Source: Streptomyces sp. NBC_01317
GTDB taxonomy: Bacteria > Actinomycetota > Actinomycetes > Streptomycetales > Streptomycetaceae
Assembly: GCF_035961655.1 (NCBI RefSeq)
Contig: NZ_CP108393.1
Span: 7,277,501 to 7,341,500 of the forward strand
DNA length: 64,000 nt
Direction of reading: 5' to 3'
Part shown: one piece after another, positions 35,101-42,600 of the stretch
Layout of the letters: every line of letters begins with the position of its first letter
How positions within the stretch are numbered: the first letter of the stretch is position 1
The notes under the pieces: model-generated
Seen by the model: the letters and a program-made list of their open reading frames with translations, nothing else
What the model was told of the DNA's origin: nothing
Databases searched by the model: none
Made by a program: the position numbers and the translations under genes

Positions 35101-35503
35101 CGGGATTGCCGACACGGCAGCCGCGGGCGGCCAGCGAGCCCTTGCCCCGGACCAGCAGCGCCGCCCATCCCGCGCCGCTCACGGTGCAGCCGTCGAGGGC
35201 GGCCTGGCCGGCCGGGATGTCCACGACGGGCAGTTCCTTGTCGCGTCCGCGCAGGGTCAGACCGCTGAGCATGACGGCGTCGGCCATGAGACTGATCGCG
35301 CTGCCCGCGCGCGGGCAGATCTCGACCGTTCCCGGCTCGCCCTCGGCAACGATCGTCACCCGGTTCCTGATGACCAGGTTCTCGGCGTACCGCCCGGGGC
35401 GCACATGGATCACCGCCCCGGTGCGCGCCTGGGCCAGTGCCTCACCGATCGTCGGGAAACAGTCCGGCCGTTCCGGGCAGACCGTGAGTATGTGCCGTGC
35501 CAC
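32168..35503 (-). CDS. EccA-like protein: right-handed beta-helix fused to tandem AAA ATPase domains
   Basis: 1,111 residues from GTG 35503 with AGGAGG 10 bases upstream. Residues ~1-530 are a long parallel beta-helix: short repeats such as CTVSGAGWAALLVRGKGSLA and CEISDSADAGITVGDEGELA, each with Cys-x-Val/Ile and Gly turns. After a short linker come two CbbX/SpoVK-type AAA domains (~555-800 and ~830-1,090). Each has SGPPGTGKTTVARLY or TGPPGTGKTTVARLY (Walker A), LGGVLFIDEAYTLTPEG (Walker B) and a sensor region with NPGMASRF or NPGLASRF. The AAA part matches EccA of ESX systems, which has one such domain and an N-terminal TPR region instead of a beta-helix. It probably remodels or releases substrates in the cytoplasm. 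The two AAA copies are near-identical over stretches at the DNA level. Confidence 0.88.
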   Translation of the reverse strand: MARHILTVCPERPDCFPTIGEALAQARTGAVIHVRPGRYAENLVIRNRVTIVAEGEPGTVEICPRAGSAISLMADAVMLSGLTLRGRDKELPVVDIPAGQAALDGCTVSGAGWAALLVRGKGSLAARGCRVGNPGGAGVVDSSETESIIEDCVFENFGTSAVVIGESARPLVRDCRIRGARANGILASGEAGGTVDSCDISGTDKPAIALEGHSSTRVLRSTVHHTSVGLLVSSLSRPEIEDTTFESTAQSAIVISGGADPLLRRCVTRRTKHSGLLVLDRSRGNLEGCAFHTSAQSAVRVVDGSSPLLRDTVVSDCADTSGAVYLSDHSTAEFERLDVLDAAGVGIHVRASANPLLRHTRVLGAGGHGIEITDDGRGRLEHCEVESAGGSGLSVDDDADPEISDTALRSSARSGVVIGERGRGTLRDCEISDSADAGITVGDEGELALDRVRVSGSKAHGIQVSHGGRASLTSCEITGSTGDGIRVDSAEPVQLNRCVVRDNRGAGLRQSRGSERLSVEYLTSADNGAADSWGETAEVTGGSGAPGGSEKGSAPRTPMDDLDALIGLENVKHQVTTLVNLNQLAERRRKLGMPVPSMSRHLIFSGPPGTGKTTVARLYGSILADLGILRSGHLVEVARADLVAQIIGGTAIKTTEAFTSALGGVLFIDEAYTLTPEGSSNDFGREAVDTLLKLMEDHRDDVVVVAAGYSEQMESFLSANPGMASRFTRTIEFGNYAVEELVTITESMCNRHQFELGPLTREALAVRFEGMTRDASFGNGRAARGVFEDMVDRQSFRLASMADPDESDLTLLLPQDVGDAEAAAVDGTPRGGDDAADPMAELTAMVGLGAVKREVTDLVSLLSNARQRVAAGLPSPRISNHLVFTGPPGTGKTTVARLYAKLLHSLGVLPRAGLVEVARADLVGQYVGHTAQRTKEVFTSALGGVLFIDEAYTLTPEGSSNDFGREAVDTILKLMEDHRDEVVVIVAGYTEEMERFLASNPGLASRFSKYVQFEDYSTEELVTIVSRHATASGYECGPDTLAMLRAHVDAIPRDRSFGNARLARQLLETMMTSQARRLGGLRSPSLADLTTLLPEDLPYGERPARHEQAAL

Positions 35504-35598
35504 GCGCCTCGAACCTCCTGGTATTGCTGGGTCTTTGGCCTGCCCTGTGCGTGCGCCTGAGTATGGCATGCGCATACCATGTGATAATGCGAAGCACC

Positions 35599-36837
35599 AT
35601 GAAATACAGGTATGCGGGCCTCGTGCTGGCTGTCGCGGTCATCCTGCCAGTCACCTGCGGGCCCGCCTTCGCCACGCCGGGCGGGTCGTTCGGTCCCGGC
35701 GCCGACGAGCCGGTCGCCACGCTGCTGCCCCCGCTGCCGCTGCGCCTCGGCGAGGGCAACCCCTGCACCGAGCCCTCCAAGGAGACCGCCACCGGGGCGG
35801 CCTGGTCGCAGAAGGCGCTCGGGCTGCCGAGGGCCCAGCGGATCTCCGAGGGGGCCGGGGTGACCGTCGCGGTGATCGACACCGGGGTCGCCTCCGGTGT
35901 GCCCGGCCTGTCCGGCCGGGTGACGGCGGTCGACGGGGCGGGGGAGGACTGCGTGGGACACGGCACCTTCGTGGCCGGTCTCATCGCCGCGGCCCCGCAG
36001 AAGGGCAGCGGAATCACGGGAGTCGCCCCGAAGGCCGACATCGTCGCGCTGCGGGGGACCGACGAGCGCGGGGTGCCGTCGCCGGAACTGGTCGCCCTCG
36101 GAATCCGGACGGCCGTGGACCGGAAGGCGCGGGTCGTCTACGTCGGGCACGCGCTGCGTACGGGCAGGGAGGAGATCACCGACGCCGTCGCCTACGCCAC
36201 GGAGCACGACGTGCTGGTGGTCGCCCCCGCCGCCCCGGACGCCGTGCCCAAGGAGGAGCGCGGGCCCGGCAACTCCATGCCCAGAGGCCCCTATTGGCCG
36301 GCCGCCGCGCCGGGCGTCCTCGCCGTGGTGGACTTCGGGCCCACCGGCGTACGGCAGGAGAACGCGCCGCCCGCCCATGAGCCGGACCTGTCGGCGCCGG
36401 GCAGTTCCATGGTCGGCGCCGGGCCGGGGGGACCCGGCCACTACATCGGGTCCGGGGCCTCGCTCGCCGCGGCGGGGGCGGCGGGGACCGCCGCTCTGGT
36501 ACGGGCCTACCGGCCGGAGTTGACCGCCCGGGAGGTCGCGCGCCGCCTGCTCGCGACCGCCTACCCGTCGGACACCCCCCGCCTCGATCCTTACGCCGCC
36601 CTGTCCCTCGTACAGGAACAAGGCGCGTCCGCGCGGGAGGCCGCCGCGGAGGCCGTACCCGCGCACCTGCCCGAGCCCGCCGACCCCGGCCCCAGGAACC
36701 GGGCGCTGGCGATCGCGGGCGGGGGACTGGCGCTCGTCCTGCTCGTGGGAGGCGCGGCCGCGGTGATCCCCCGTGGCAGGGCCAGGAGTTGGCTGCCGCC
36801 CGGCCGCCGCCCGGACAGCACTCCGCCGGCCCGGTAA
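35599..36837 (+). CDS. mycP: Mycosin (T7SS-associated subtilisin-like protease)
   Basis: 412 residues from ATG 35599 (an ATG at 35587 would add four residues; neither has a good ribosome site). The Sec signal peptide is YAGLVLAVAVILPVTCGPAFA. The S8 core has Asp 94 in VAVIDTGVASG, His 121 in CVGHGTFVAGLIAA and Ser 288 in GSGASLAAAGAAGTAALVRA. The oxyanion-hole motif, normally AAGN, reads AAPD with Asp 214, so activity could be low or lost. A C-terminal helix (ALAIAGGGLALVLLVGGAAA) anchors the protein, with a short Arg/Pro tail, as in other mycosins. Mycosins stabilise the ESX complex even without proteolysis. The gene is divergent from the EccA-like gene and convergent with eccC. Confidence 0.9.
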   Translation: MKYRYAGLVLAVAVILPVTCGPAFATPGGSFGPGADEPVATLLPPLPLRLGEGNPCTEPSKETATGAAWSQKALGLPRAQRISEGAGVTVAVIDTGVASGVPGLSGRVTAVDGAGEDCVGHGTFVAGLIAAAPQKGSGITGVAPKADIVALRGTDERGVPSPELVALGIRTAVDRKARVVYVGHALRTGREEITDAVAYATEHDVLVVAPAAPDAVPKEERGPGNSMPRGPYWPAAAPGVLAVVDFGPTGVRQENAPPAHEPDLSAPGSSMVGAGPGGPGHYIGSGASLAAAGAAGTAALVRAYRPELTAREVARRLLATAYPSDTPRLDPYAALSLVQEQGASAREAAAEAVPAHLPEPADPGPRNRALAIAGGGLALVLLVGGAAAVIPRGRARSWLPPGRRPDSTPPAR

Positions 36838-36911
36838 CGTCCGTACGGCCCCGGCGGCCCGGCCCCCCGAAGGGAGCAGGCCGCCGGCCGCCGCGACACG
36901 CCTGGGGGACA

Positions 36912-39900
36912 TCAGCGCTCGTCCCCCAGCGGGGTCTGGATCTGGAGCGTCTTGCGCCGCGCGATGCGCACGGCCCGCCCGGGGATCAGCTCGCGCCCCT
37001 TCACACTGCCGAAGAGATACCCCTCGCTCGGCGGGCACGACATCAGCAGGCCCGGTGTGTTGATCTCCAACAGCCGCCGCAGCAACGCCTCGTTGAGGCC
37101 GCGCCCGGCGCCGGCCGAGGAGCGGGCCACGACCATGTGCAGGCCCACCTCGTGGCCGAGCGCGAGATGGTCGAGCAGCGGGGCGAACGGCTGCGCCATG
37201 GGACCGCTGCCGATCATGTCGTAGTCGTCGACCAGGATGAACAGCCGCGGCCCCGACCACCAGTCGGCCAGCCTCATCCGCGACGGGGCGATGCTCTCCC
37301 CGGGAACGCGCTGCCTGACCGCCCTCGCCACCCCGTCCACCAGGTCCTTGAGGATGTCCATCGACACCGCGTGACCCAGGCGGTACGCCTCCGGGACGGC
37401 CTCCACCAGCTCCCGCCGGTAGTCCACCGTCATGATGCGGGCCTCGGCCGGGGTGTACCGCTCGGTGATGCCCTTGGCGACCACCCGCAGCAGGTTGGTC
37501 TTGCCGCACTCGCTGTCACCCACCACGATCATGTGCGGGTTCTCGGAGAAGTCGTGCCACACCGGGGCGAGTTCGTTCTCGTCCAGGCCGATGGCGATCC
37601 GCAGCCCGTTCTCGCCCACGGGCGCCGGGAGTTCGGCGACGGGCAGGGCGGTCGGCAGCATCCGCACCCGGGGCGCCGGCGGGCCCGTCCAGTTCTCGCT
37701 GATCGCGGCGACCAGCCCGGCGACACCGTCGGCGAGGTCGTCGGCGTCCTCGACCCCGTCGACGCGCGGCAGCGCCGACAGGTAGTGCAGCTTGTCGGGG
37801 GTCAGGCCCCGGCCGGGGCTGCGCGGGATCGTCGCCGCCTTGCGGGAGTCGATCTGGGAGTCCATCGCGTCACCCATGCGCAGTTCGAGACGGGTGCCGG
37901 TCTGGTCCCGTACGGACGACGACAGTTCCACCCACCGGCCCGTGGTGATCATCAGGTGGACACCGTAGTTGAGGCCGCGGGCGGCCAGCGCGTTGAAGGT
38001 GGGAAGGTGCCGGTCGAAGTCCTGGCGCACCGTGGACCAGCCGTCGACCACCAGGAAGATGTCGCCGTGCGGTTCATCGGGGAACTCGCCCGCCGCCCGC
38101 CGCCTGCGATACGTCGGCATGGAGTCGATGCCCTGTTCGAGGAAGAACCGCTCCCGCTTACTGAGCAGCGTACTGACCTCGGCGATCGTACGGCCCACCC
38201 GCTCGGCGTCCACCCGCGCCGCCACCCCGCCCATGTGGGGCAGTTCGTCGAGGGCGGCGAGGGTGCCACCGCCGAAGTCCAGGCAGTAGAACTGCACTTC
38301 CCTCGGTGTGTGGGTCAGCGCGAGCGCGGTGATGAGGGTCCTCAGCAGGGTGCTCTTGCCGCTCTGCGGGCCGCCCGCGATCGCCACATGGCCTCCCGCC
38401 GCCGACAGGTCCACCGTCAGCAGATCACGGAGCTGGTCGAACGGCCGGTCCACCACACCCACCGGGACGGTGAGCCGGCCCCGCAGCGGCCAGTCGGCCG
38501 TGGTGAGGCCGAAGCGCGGGTCGGGCGCCAGCGGAGGCAGGATCTGGTCCAGACTGGCCGGCGCGGACAGCGGCGGCAGCCAGACCTGGTGGGCGGGCGG
38601 TCCCGAACCGCGCAGCCGGTCCAGCGCCACCGACAACAGCGTCTCGCCGTTCTCCTCGTCGCCCTCCGGCTCCTCCTCGCCCCCGCCGGACACGTCCGGG
38701 TCCGCCGGCGCGCGCGGCACCACCCACTCCGCCGTCCACGGCACCACCTGGCGGGCCACCTGCGCCTGCACGACGGCCCGGCGGCGCTGGTACGGCCCCG
38801 AGACGTAGGCGGCACGGAACCGCGTCAGCGCGTCCACCCCGCTCTTCAGGAAACCGGCGCCCGGCTGGGCCGGCAGTTCGTACGCGTCCGGCACCCCCAG
38901 CACACCCCGGCTCTCCATCGCGGAGAAGGTGCGCAGACCGATCCGGTACGAGAGATGGCTCTCCAACTGGTGCATGCGGCCCTCGTCCAACCGCTGCGAG
39001 GCGAGCAGCAGATGCACCCCGAGCGAGCGCCCGAGCCGGCCGATCATGACGAACAGCTCCATGAAGTCGCGGTGCGCGGACAGCAGTTCGCTGAACTCGT
39101 CCACCACGACGAACAGGCTCGGCAGCGGCGCCAGCGGGACACCGGACTGCCGCGCCTTCTCGTACTCCAGGGCCGAGGTGTAGTTCCCGGCGGCGCGCAG
39201 CAGTTCCTGACGGCGTATCAGCTCGCCGTGCAGGGCGTCCTGCATGCGGGCGACCAGTGACACCTCGTCGGCGAGGTTGGTGATGACCGCGGAGGTGTGC
39301 GGCAGTTCGTCCAGACCGAGGAAGGTGGCACCACCCTTGAAGTCGACCAGGATGAAGTTCAGCGTCTCCGAGGAGTTGGTGAGAGCGAGGGAGAGAACAA
39401 GGGTGCGCAGCAGCTCGCTCTTGCCGGAACCGGTGGCCCCGATGAGCATGCCGTGGGGACCCGTACCGCCCTGCGCGGACTCCTTGATGTCCAGCTCCAC
39501 GGGCCTGCCCTCGCCACTGACCGCGATGGGGACGCGGAGCCGGGCGCTGCCCGTGTACCGCTCCCAGAGTGTGGCCGGCTCGTGCTGGTGCAGATCGGGG
39601 ATGTTCAGCAGCGCGGTCAGCTCGACGTCGTCGGAGAACGGCTTGGAGTCGTCGCCGCCCATGCTCATCCGGTACGGCGCGAGCAGCCGGGCGAGCGCCC
39701 GCGCCCCCACCGGGCCGAACTTGTCGGGCCTTCCCAGCACCGTCGACTGCTCCTTGCGGTCGCGGTCGGTGCGGACCAGCGCGACGCTGTCCTCCTCCAC
39801 CTCCAGGCGCAGGGTGGTGCGCCCGGGCTTCCAGGTGAGGGCCCCCGTGATGTCGAGGACGACGGCGTTGCGGAACCCGGGGCCGTCGAAACGGTGGCCC

Positions 39901-40889
39901 GCCGGCAGGGCGCAGCCGTCGATCACGATGACCGTGTACGGCTCCTCCCGCCCCGGGGCCGCGTCGGGATCGGCGCCCGGACGCTCCTGGAACTCGACAC
40001 CGAGCAGGTTCTCCAGCTCGTTGAAGGCCGAGGTGATCATCCGGGTCGGGCCCGCGCCGTCCTCCTCGTACCGGTGCAGGCTGTGCGGGAGCCACTTCGC
40101 CCACTCCCACTCCGACCGCCGCTCGTCGGACACGCACAGCGCGATCCACAGGTCGTCGGGCGAGTGGAAGACCGCCAACTGGCCGAGCAGGCCGCGCACC
40201 AGGCCGCGTATCCGCTCCTCGTCCCCCCGGAACAACACCTTCGACCAGGCGCGCAGATAGATCGCGATGGGCTGGTCCCGTACCGTCGAATAGGCCCGGG
40301 TGAAGCTGCGCAGGGCGTGCGCGGACAGCGGTTCCAGATCCTCGACGGGCTTGGTGGACAACGGGATCAGCTTCATCGCCAGGCGCTGGTCACCGACGGC
40401 CATCCGGACCTCCGCGAAGTCCTCGTCGGACGTGCGGCGCTCCCACAGCCGCGACGTCCGCACGAAGGACGACAGCGCGTCGGGCTCGGGATGGCGCCAC
40501 GCGAGCGCGCGCTGCTGGTCGACGATGGAGGCCCGCACCTTGCGCCGCGTCTGCCGCAGATAACGCAGGTAGTCGCGGCGTTCGCCCTTCATCCGCTGCT
40601 TGCGGTCGGCGTTGCGCTTCATCACCTGACCGATCATCATGCCCGCGGAGGCGACCACCATCACACCGAGCGCGATATAGATGAATCCGCCGCTGGACTT
40701 GGCCATGCCGGGCCGCATGAACATCAGCATCATGGACACGGACATCAGGGCCATCGGCAAGTAGGTCCACACCGCGGAACTGTCCGGGACCACTTCGGGA
40801 AGCGTCGGCGGCTCCTGAAGACTCAGGTCTCCCGACGGCGATTCCGGACCTCTACGGCGTGCCGGCCTGCGGAACAGGATCACGCTCAA
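36912..40889 (-). CDS. eccC: Type VII secretion ATPase EccC (FtsK/SpoIIIE family)
   Basis: 1,325 residues from a TTG with AGGAGG seven bases upstream. Two membrane helices lie at ~40-92 (YLPMALMSVSMMLMFM; GFIYIALGVMVVASAGMMIG). After a DUF-type stalk come three ATPase domains. D1 (~480) has GATGSGKSELLRTLV and LFVVVDEFSELL. D2 (~835) has GGPQSGKSTLLRTL with a Walker B lacking the second acid (FLVVDGWSTV). D3 (~1,120) has GDSECGKTNLLRVV and LFILVDDYDMI. This is the single-chain form of mycobacterial EccCa plus EccCb. The motor recognises Esx-type signals through D3 and drives export. It is divergent from eccD across a 270-base region with three direct repeats, so both arms may be co-regulated. 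Confidence 0.97.
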   Translation of the reverse strand: MSVILFRRPARRRGPESPSGDLSLQEPPTLPEVVPDSSAVWTYLPMALMSVSMMLMFMRPGMAKSSGGFIYIALGVMVVASAGMMIGQVMKRNADRKQRMKGERRDYLRYLRQTRRKVRASIVDQQRALAWRHPEPDALSSFVRTSRLWERRTSDEDFAEVRMAVGDQRLAMKLIPLSTKPVEDLEPLSAHALRSFTRAYSTVRDQPIAIYLRAWSKVLFRGDEERIRGLVRGLLGQLAVFHSPDDLWIALCVSDERRSEWEWAKWLPHSLHRYEEDGAGPTRMITSAFNELENLLGVEFQERPGADPDAAPGREEPYTVIVIDGCALPAGHRFDGPGFRNAVVLDITGALTWKPGRTTLRLEVEEDSVALVRTDRDRKEQSTVLGRPDKFGPVGARALARLLAPYRMSMGGDDSKPFSDDVELTALLNIPDLHQHEPATLWERYTGSARLRVPIAVSGEGRPVELDIKESAQGGTGPHGMLIGATGSGKSELLRTLVLSLALTNSSETLNFILVDFKGGATFLGLDELPHTSAVITNLADEVSLVARMQDALHGELIRRQELLRAAGNYTSALEYEKARQSGVPLAPLPSLFVVVDEFSELLSAHRDFMELFVMIGRLGRSLGVHLLLASQRLDEGRMHQLESHLSYRIGLRTFSAMESRGVLGVPDAYELPAQPGAGFLKSGVDALTRFRAAYVSGPYQRRRAVVQAQVARQVVPWTAEWVVPRAPADPDVSGGGEEEPEGDEENGETLLSVALDRLRGSGPPAHQVWLPPLSAPASLDQILPPLAPDPRFGLTTADWPLRGRLTVPVGVVDRPFDQLRDLLTVDLSAAGGHVAIAGGPQSGKSTLLRTLITALALTHTPREVQFYCLDFGGGTLAALDELPHMGGVAARVDAERVGRTIAEVSTLLSKRERFFLEQGIDSMPTYRRRRAAGEFPDEPHGDIFLVVDGWSTVRQDFDRHLPTFNALAARGLNYGVHLMITTGRWVELSSSVRDQTGTRLELRMGDAMDSQIDSRKAATIPRSPGRGLTPDKLHYLSALPRVDGVEDADDLADGVAGLVAAISENWTGPPAPRVRMLPTALPVAELPAPVGENGLRIAIGLDENELAPVWHDFSENPHMIVVGDSECGKTNLLRVVAKGITERYTPAEARIMTVDYRRELVEAVPEAYRLGHAVSMDILKDLVDGVARAVRQRVPGESIAPSRMRLADWWSGPRLFILVDDYDMIGSGPMAQPFAPLLDHLALGHEVGLHMVVARSSAGAGRGLNEALLRRLLEINTPGLLMSCPPSEGYLFGSVKGRELIPGRAVRIARRKTLQIQTPLGDER

Positions 40890-40951
40890 CGAATGGCCTC
40901 CTGTGCGATTCCGAACAATTCCATGAAAACAGCGCGGGACGGTCCGCCTTT

Positions 40952-41000
40952 ACCGGAGTTCACCCGGTCTTCACCGGAGTTCAGCCGATACCGGGGTTCA
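40952..41000. repeat. Three direct repeats between eccC and eccD
   Basis: ACCGGAGTTCA at 40952-40962 and 40973-40983 and ACCGGGGTTCA at 40990-41000, spaced 21 and 17 bases, roughly two helical turns. They lie upstream of both divergent genes and look like regulator-binding iterons. Their function is inferred. Confidence 0.55.
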
Positions 41001-41053
41001 CCGGAACGACGGGCGCCCATAAGGCATTCGAAGTCGGCTGCCGGAAGGGCGAG

Positions 41054-41081
41054 TTGCCTCGCAATGCGGATGAAGTAGAGT
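41054..41081 (+). promoter_or_regulatory. Possible promoter of eccD-eccB
   Basis: TTGCCT (41054-41059), 16-base spacer, TAGAGT (41076-41081). The start would be near 41088, downstream of the direct repeats. Confidence 0.4.
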
Positions 41082-41160
41082 CTCGCGCGATGCCGCCGGT
41101 TTCCCCAATGGGCTCGTCGGCACCCACACGCCCGACTTCCTGTCACATTCAGCGGAAAGC

Positions 41161-42573
41161 GTGAAACCCAAGCCCATGACAGAAACCCAGACGGCGAATC
41201 TGTGCCGCGTCACCGTACGCGCTCCGACGAGGATCATCGACCTGGCGGTGCCCTCCGACGTCTCCGTAGCCGACCTGCTGCCCACAGTCATCGGTTACGG
41301 AGGCGAGGACCTGGAGGAATCCGGCCTGGAGCACGGTGGTTGGGTGCTGCAACGTCTCGGCGGCCCACCGCTCGACCCCGAGAGTACCTTGGACTCCCTC
41401 GGCCTGCGTGACGGCGAGGTACTCAGTCTGCGGCCGCGCGCCGAGGCGCTCCCCGAGGTCCATCTCGACGACCTGGTCGACGGCATATCCACCACCATGC
41501 AGAACCGCCCGCACGGGTGGAGCCCGGTGGCAGGACGGCGCCTGCTGCTCGCCCTGGCCGCCGCCACCCTCACGCTGGGCCTCGTGCTCCTGGGCCTGCC
41601 GGGCTCCCCCGGCTGGCTGCGGGCGCTGGCGGCCGGGGCCGCGGGACTGCTGCTGATCGCCGGGGCCGGCTCGGCCGCCCGGGCCGTCGGCGACTCCGGG
41701 GCGGGCTCGGTGCTCGGCCTCATGGCGGCCCCCTACTTCGCGCTGGCCGGATGGCTGTTGCCCGGCGGGGAGTTGGGCGGCGCCGGGGGCGACGCGGTGC
41801 TGGGGGCACGGCTGTTGGCGGCCTCCGCCGCCGGCGGTGGCGCGGTCGTGCTCGCGCTGGCGGCGGTCGGCGTGTACCCGGCGCTGTTCCTCGGCACGGC
41901 CTCCGTCGCCGTCGCGGGCGCGCTCGGGGCCACCCTGATCATCATGGACCTGGCACCGGACCAGGCGGCCAGCGTGGTGGCCGTCGTGGTGGTGCTGTTC
42001 GGCGGCTTCGTCCCCTCGCTGTCGTTCCGGCTCTCCGGGATGCGGATGCCCCCGCTGCCCACCAACGTCCAGCAGTTGCAGCAGGGCATCGACCCGTACC
42101 CCGCCTCCGACGTGGAGACCCGCGCCACCCTGGCGGACGGCTGGATGACCGCCTTCTACGCGGCCATCGGCCTGATCTGCCTGCCGTGCCTCGCAATGCT
42201 CGTGGCCGACCCCGACCTCCCGGGCATCCTCACCGTCGTCGCCCTGTCGCTGTTGCTGCTGCTGCACAGCAGGGGACTGGGCAACGTCTGGCAGCGGCTC
42301 GCCCTGACCACCGCCGGCGCCTGGGGCTCGGCCCTGCTGCTGTACGGGGCGGCCCGGGCTCTCGACCCCACGGACCGGCTGACCCTGACGGCCGGTCTGC
42401 TGGCCCTGGCCGCCACGATCACCATCGCCTCCTGGACCGTGCCCGGGCGGCGGCTCCTGCCGTACTGGGGACGCGCGGCCGAGCTGCTGCACTCCCTCGC
42501 CGCCATCAGCATGCTGCCGCTGATGCTCTGGGCGATGGGCGTGTACGGCACGCTGCGCGGCATCAACGGCTGA
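41161..42573 (+). CDS. eccD: Type VII secretion integral membrane protein EccD
   Basis: 470 residues from GTG 41161; ATG 41176 is an equally possible start (465 residues), and neither has a clear ribosome site. Residues ~15-95 form the ubiquitin-like domain (CRVTVRAPTRIIDLAVPSDV ... LGLRDGEVLSLRP). The rest holds about eleven membrane helices, e.g. LLLALAAATLTLGLVLLGLP, LLAASAAGGGAVVLALAAVG, AASVVAVVVVLFGGFVPSLS and LLHSLAAISMLPLMLWAMGV. EccD dimers build the membrane vestibule of the ESX channel. It is 27 bases from eccB and surely cotranscribed with it. Confidence 0.95.
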   Translation: MKPKPMTETQTANLCRVTVRAPTRIIDLAVPSDVSVADLLPTVIGYGGEDLEESGLEHGGWVLQRLGGPPLDPESTLDSLGLRDGEVLSLRPRAEALPEVHLDDLVDGISTTMQNRPHGWSPVAGRRLLLALAAATLTLGLVLLGLPGSPGWLRALAAGAAGLLLIAGAGSAARAVGDSGAGSVLGLMAAPYFALAGWLLPGGELGGAGGDAVLGARLLAASAAGGGAVVLALAAVGVYPALFLGTASVAVAGALGATLIIMDLAPDQAASVVAVVVVLFGGFVPSLSFRLSGMRMPPLPTNVQQLQQGIDPYPASDVETRATLADGWMTAFYAAIGLICLPCLAMLVADPDLPGILTVVALSLLLLLHSRGLGNVWQRLALTTAGAWGSALLLYGAARALDPTDRLTLTAGLLALAATITIASWTVPGRRLLPYWGRAAELLHSLAAISMLPLMLWAMGVYGTLRGING

Positions 42574-42600
42574 TCCGGCTGATCGGAAGAACGGGCAACC

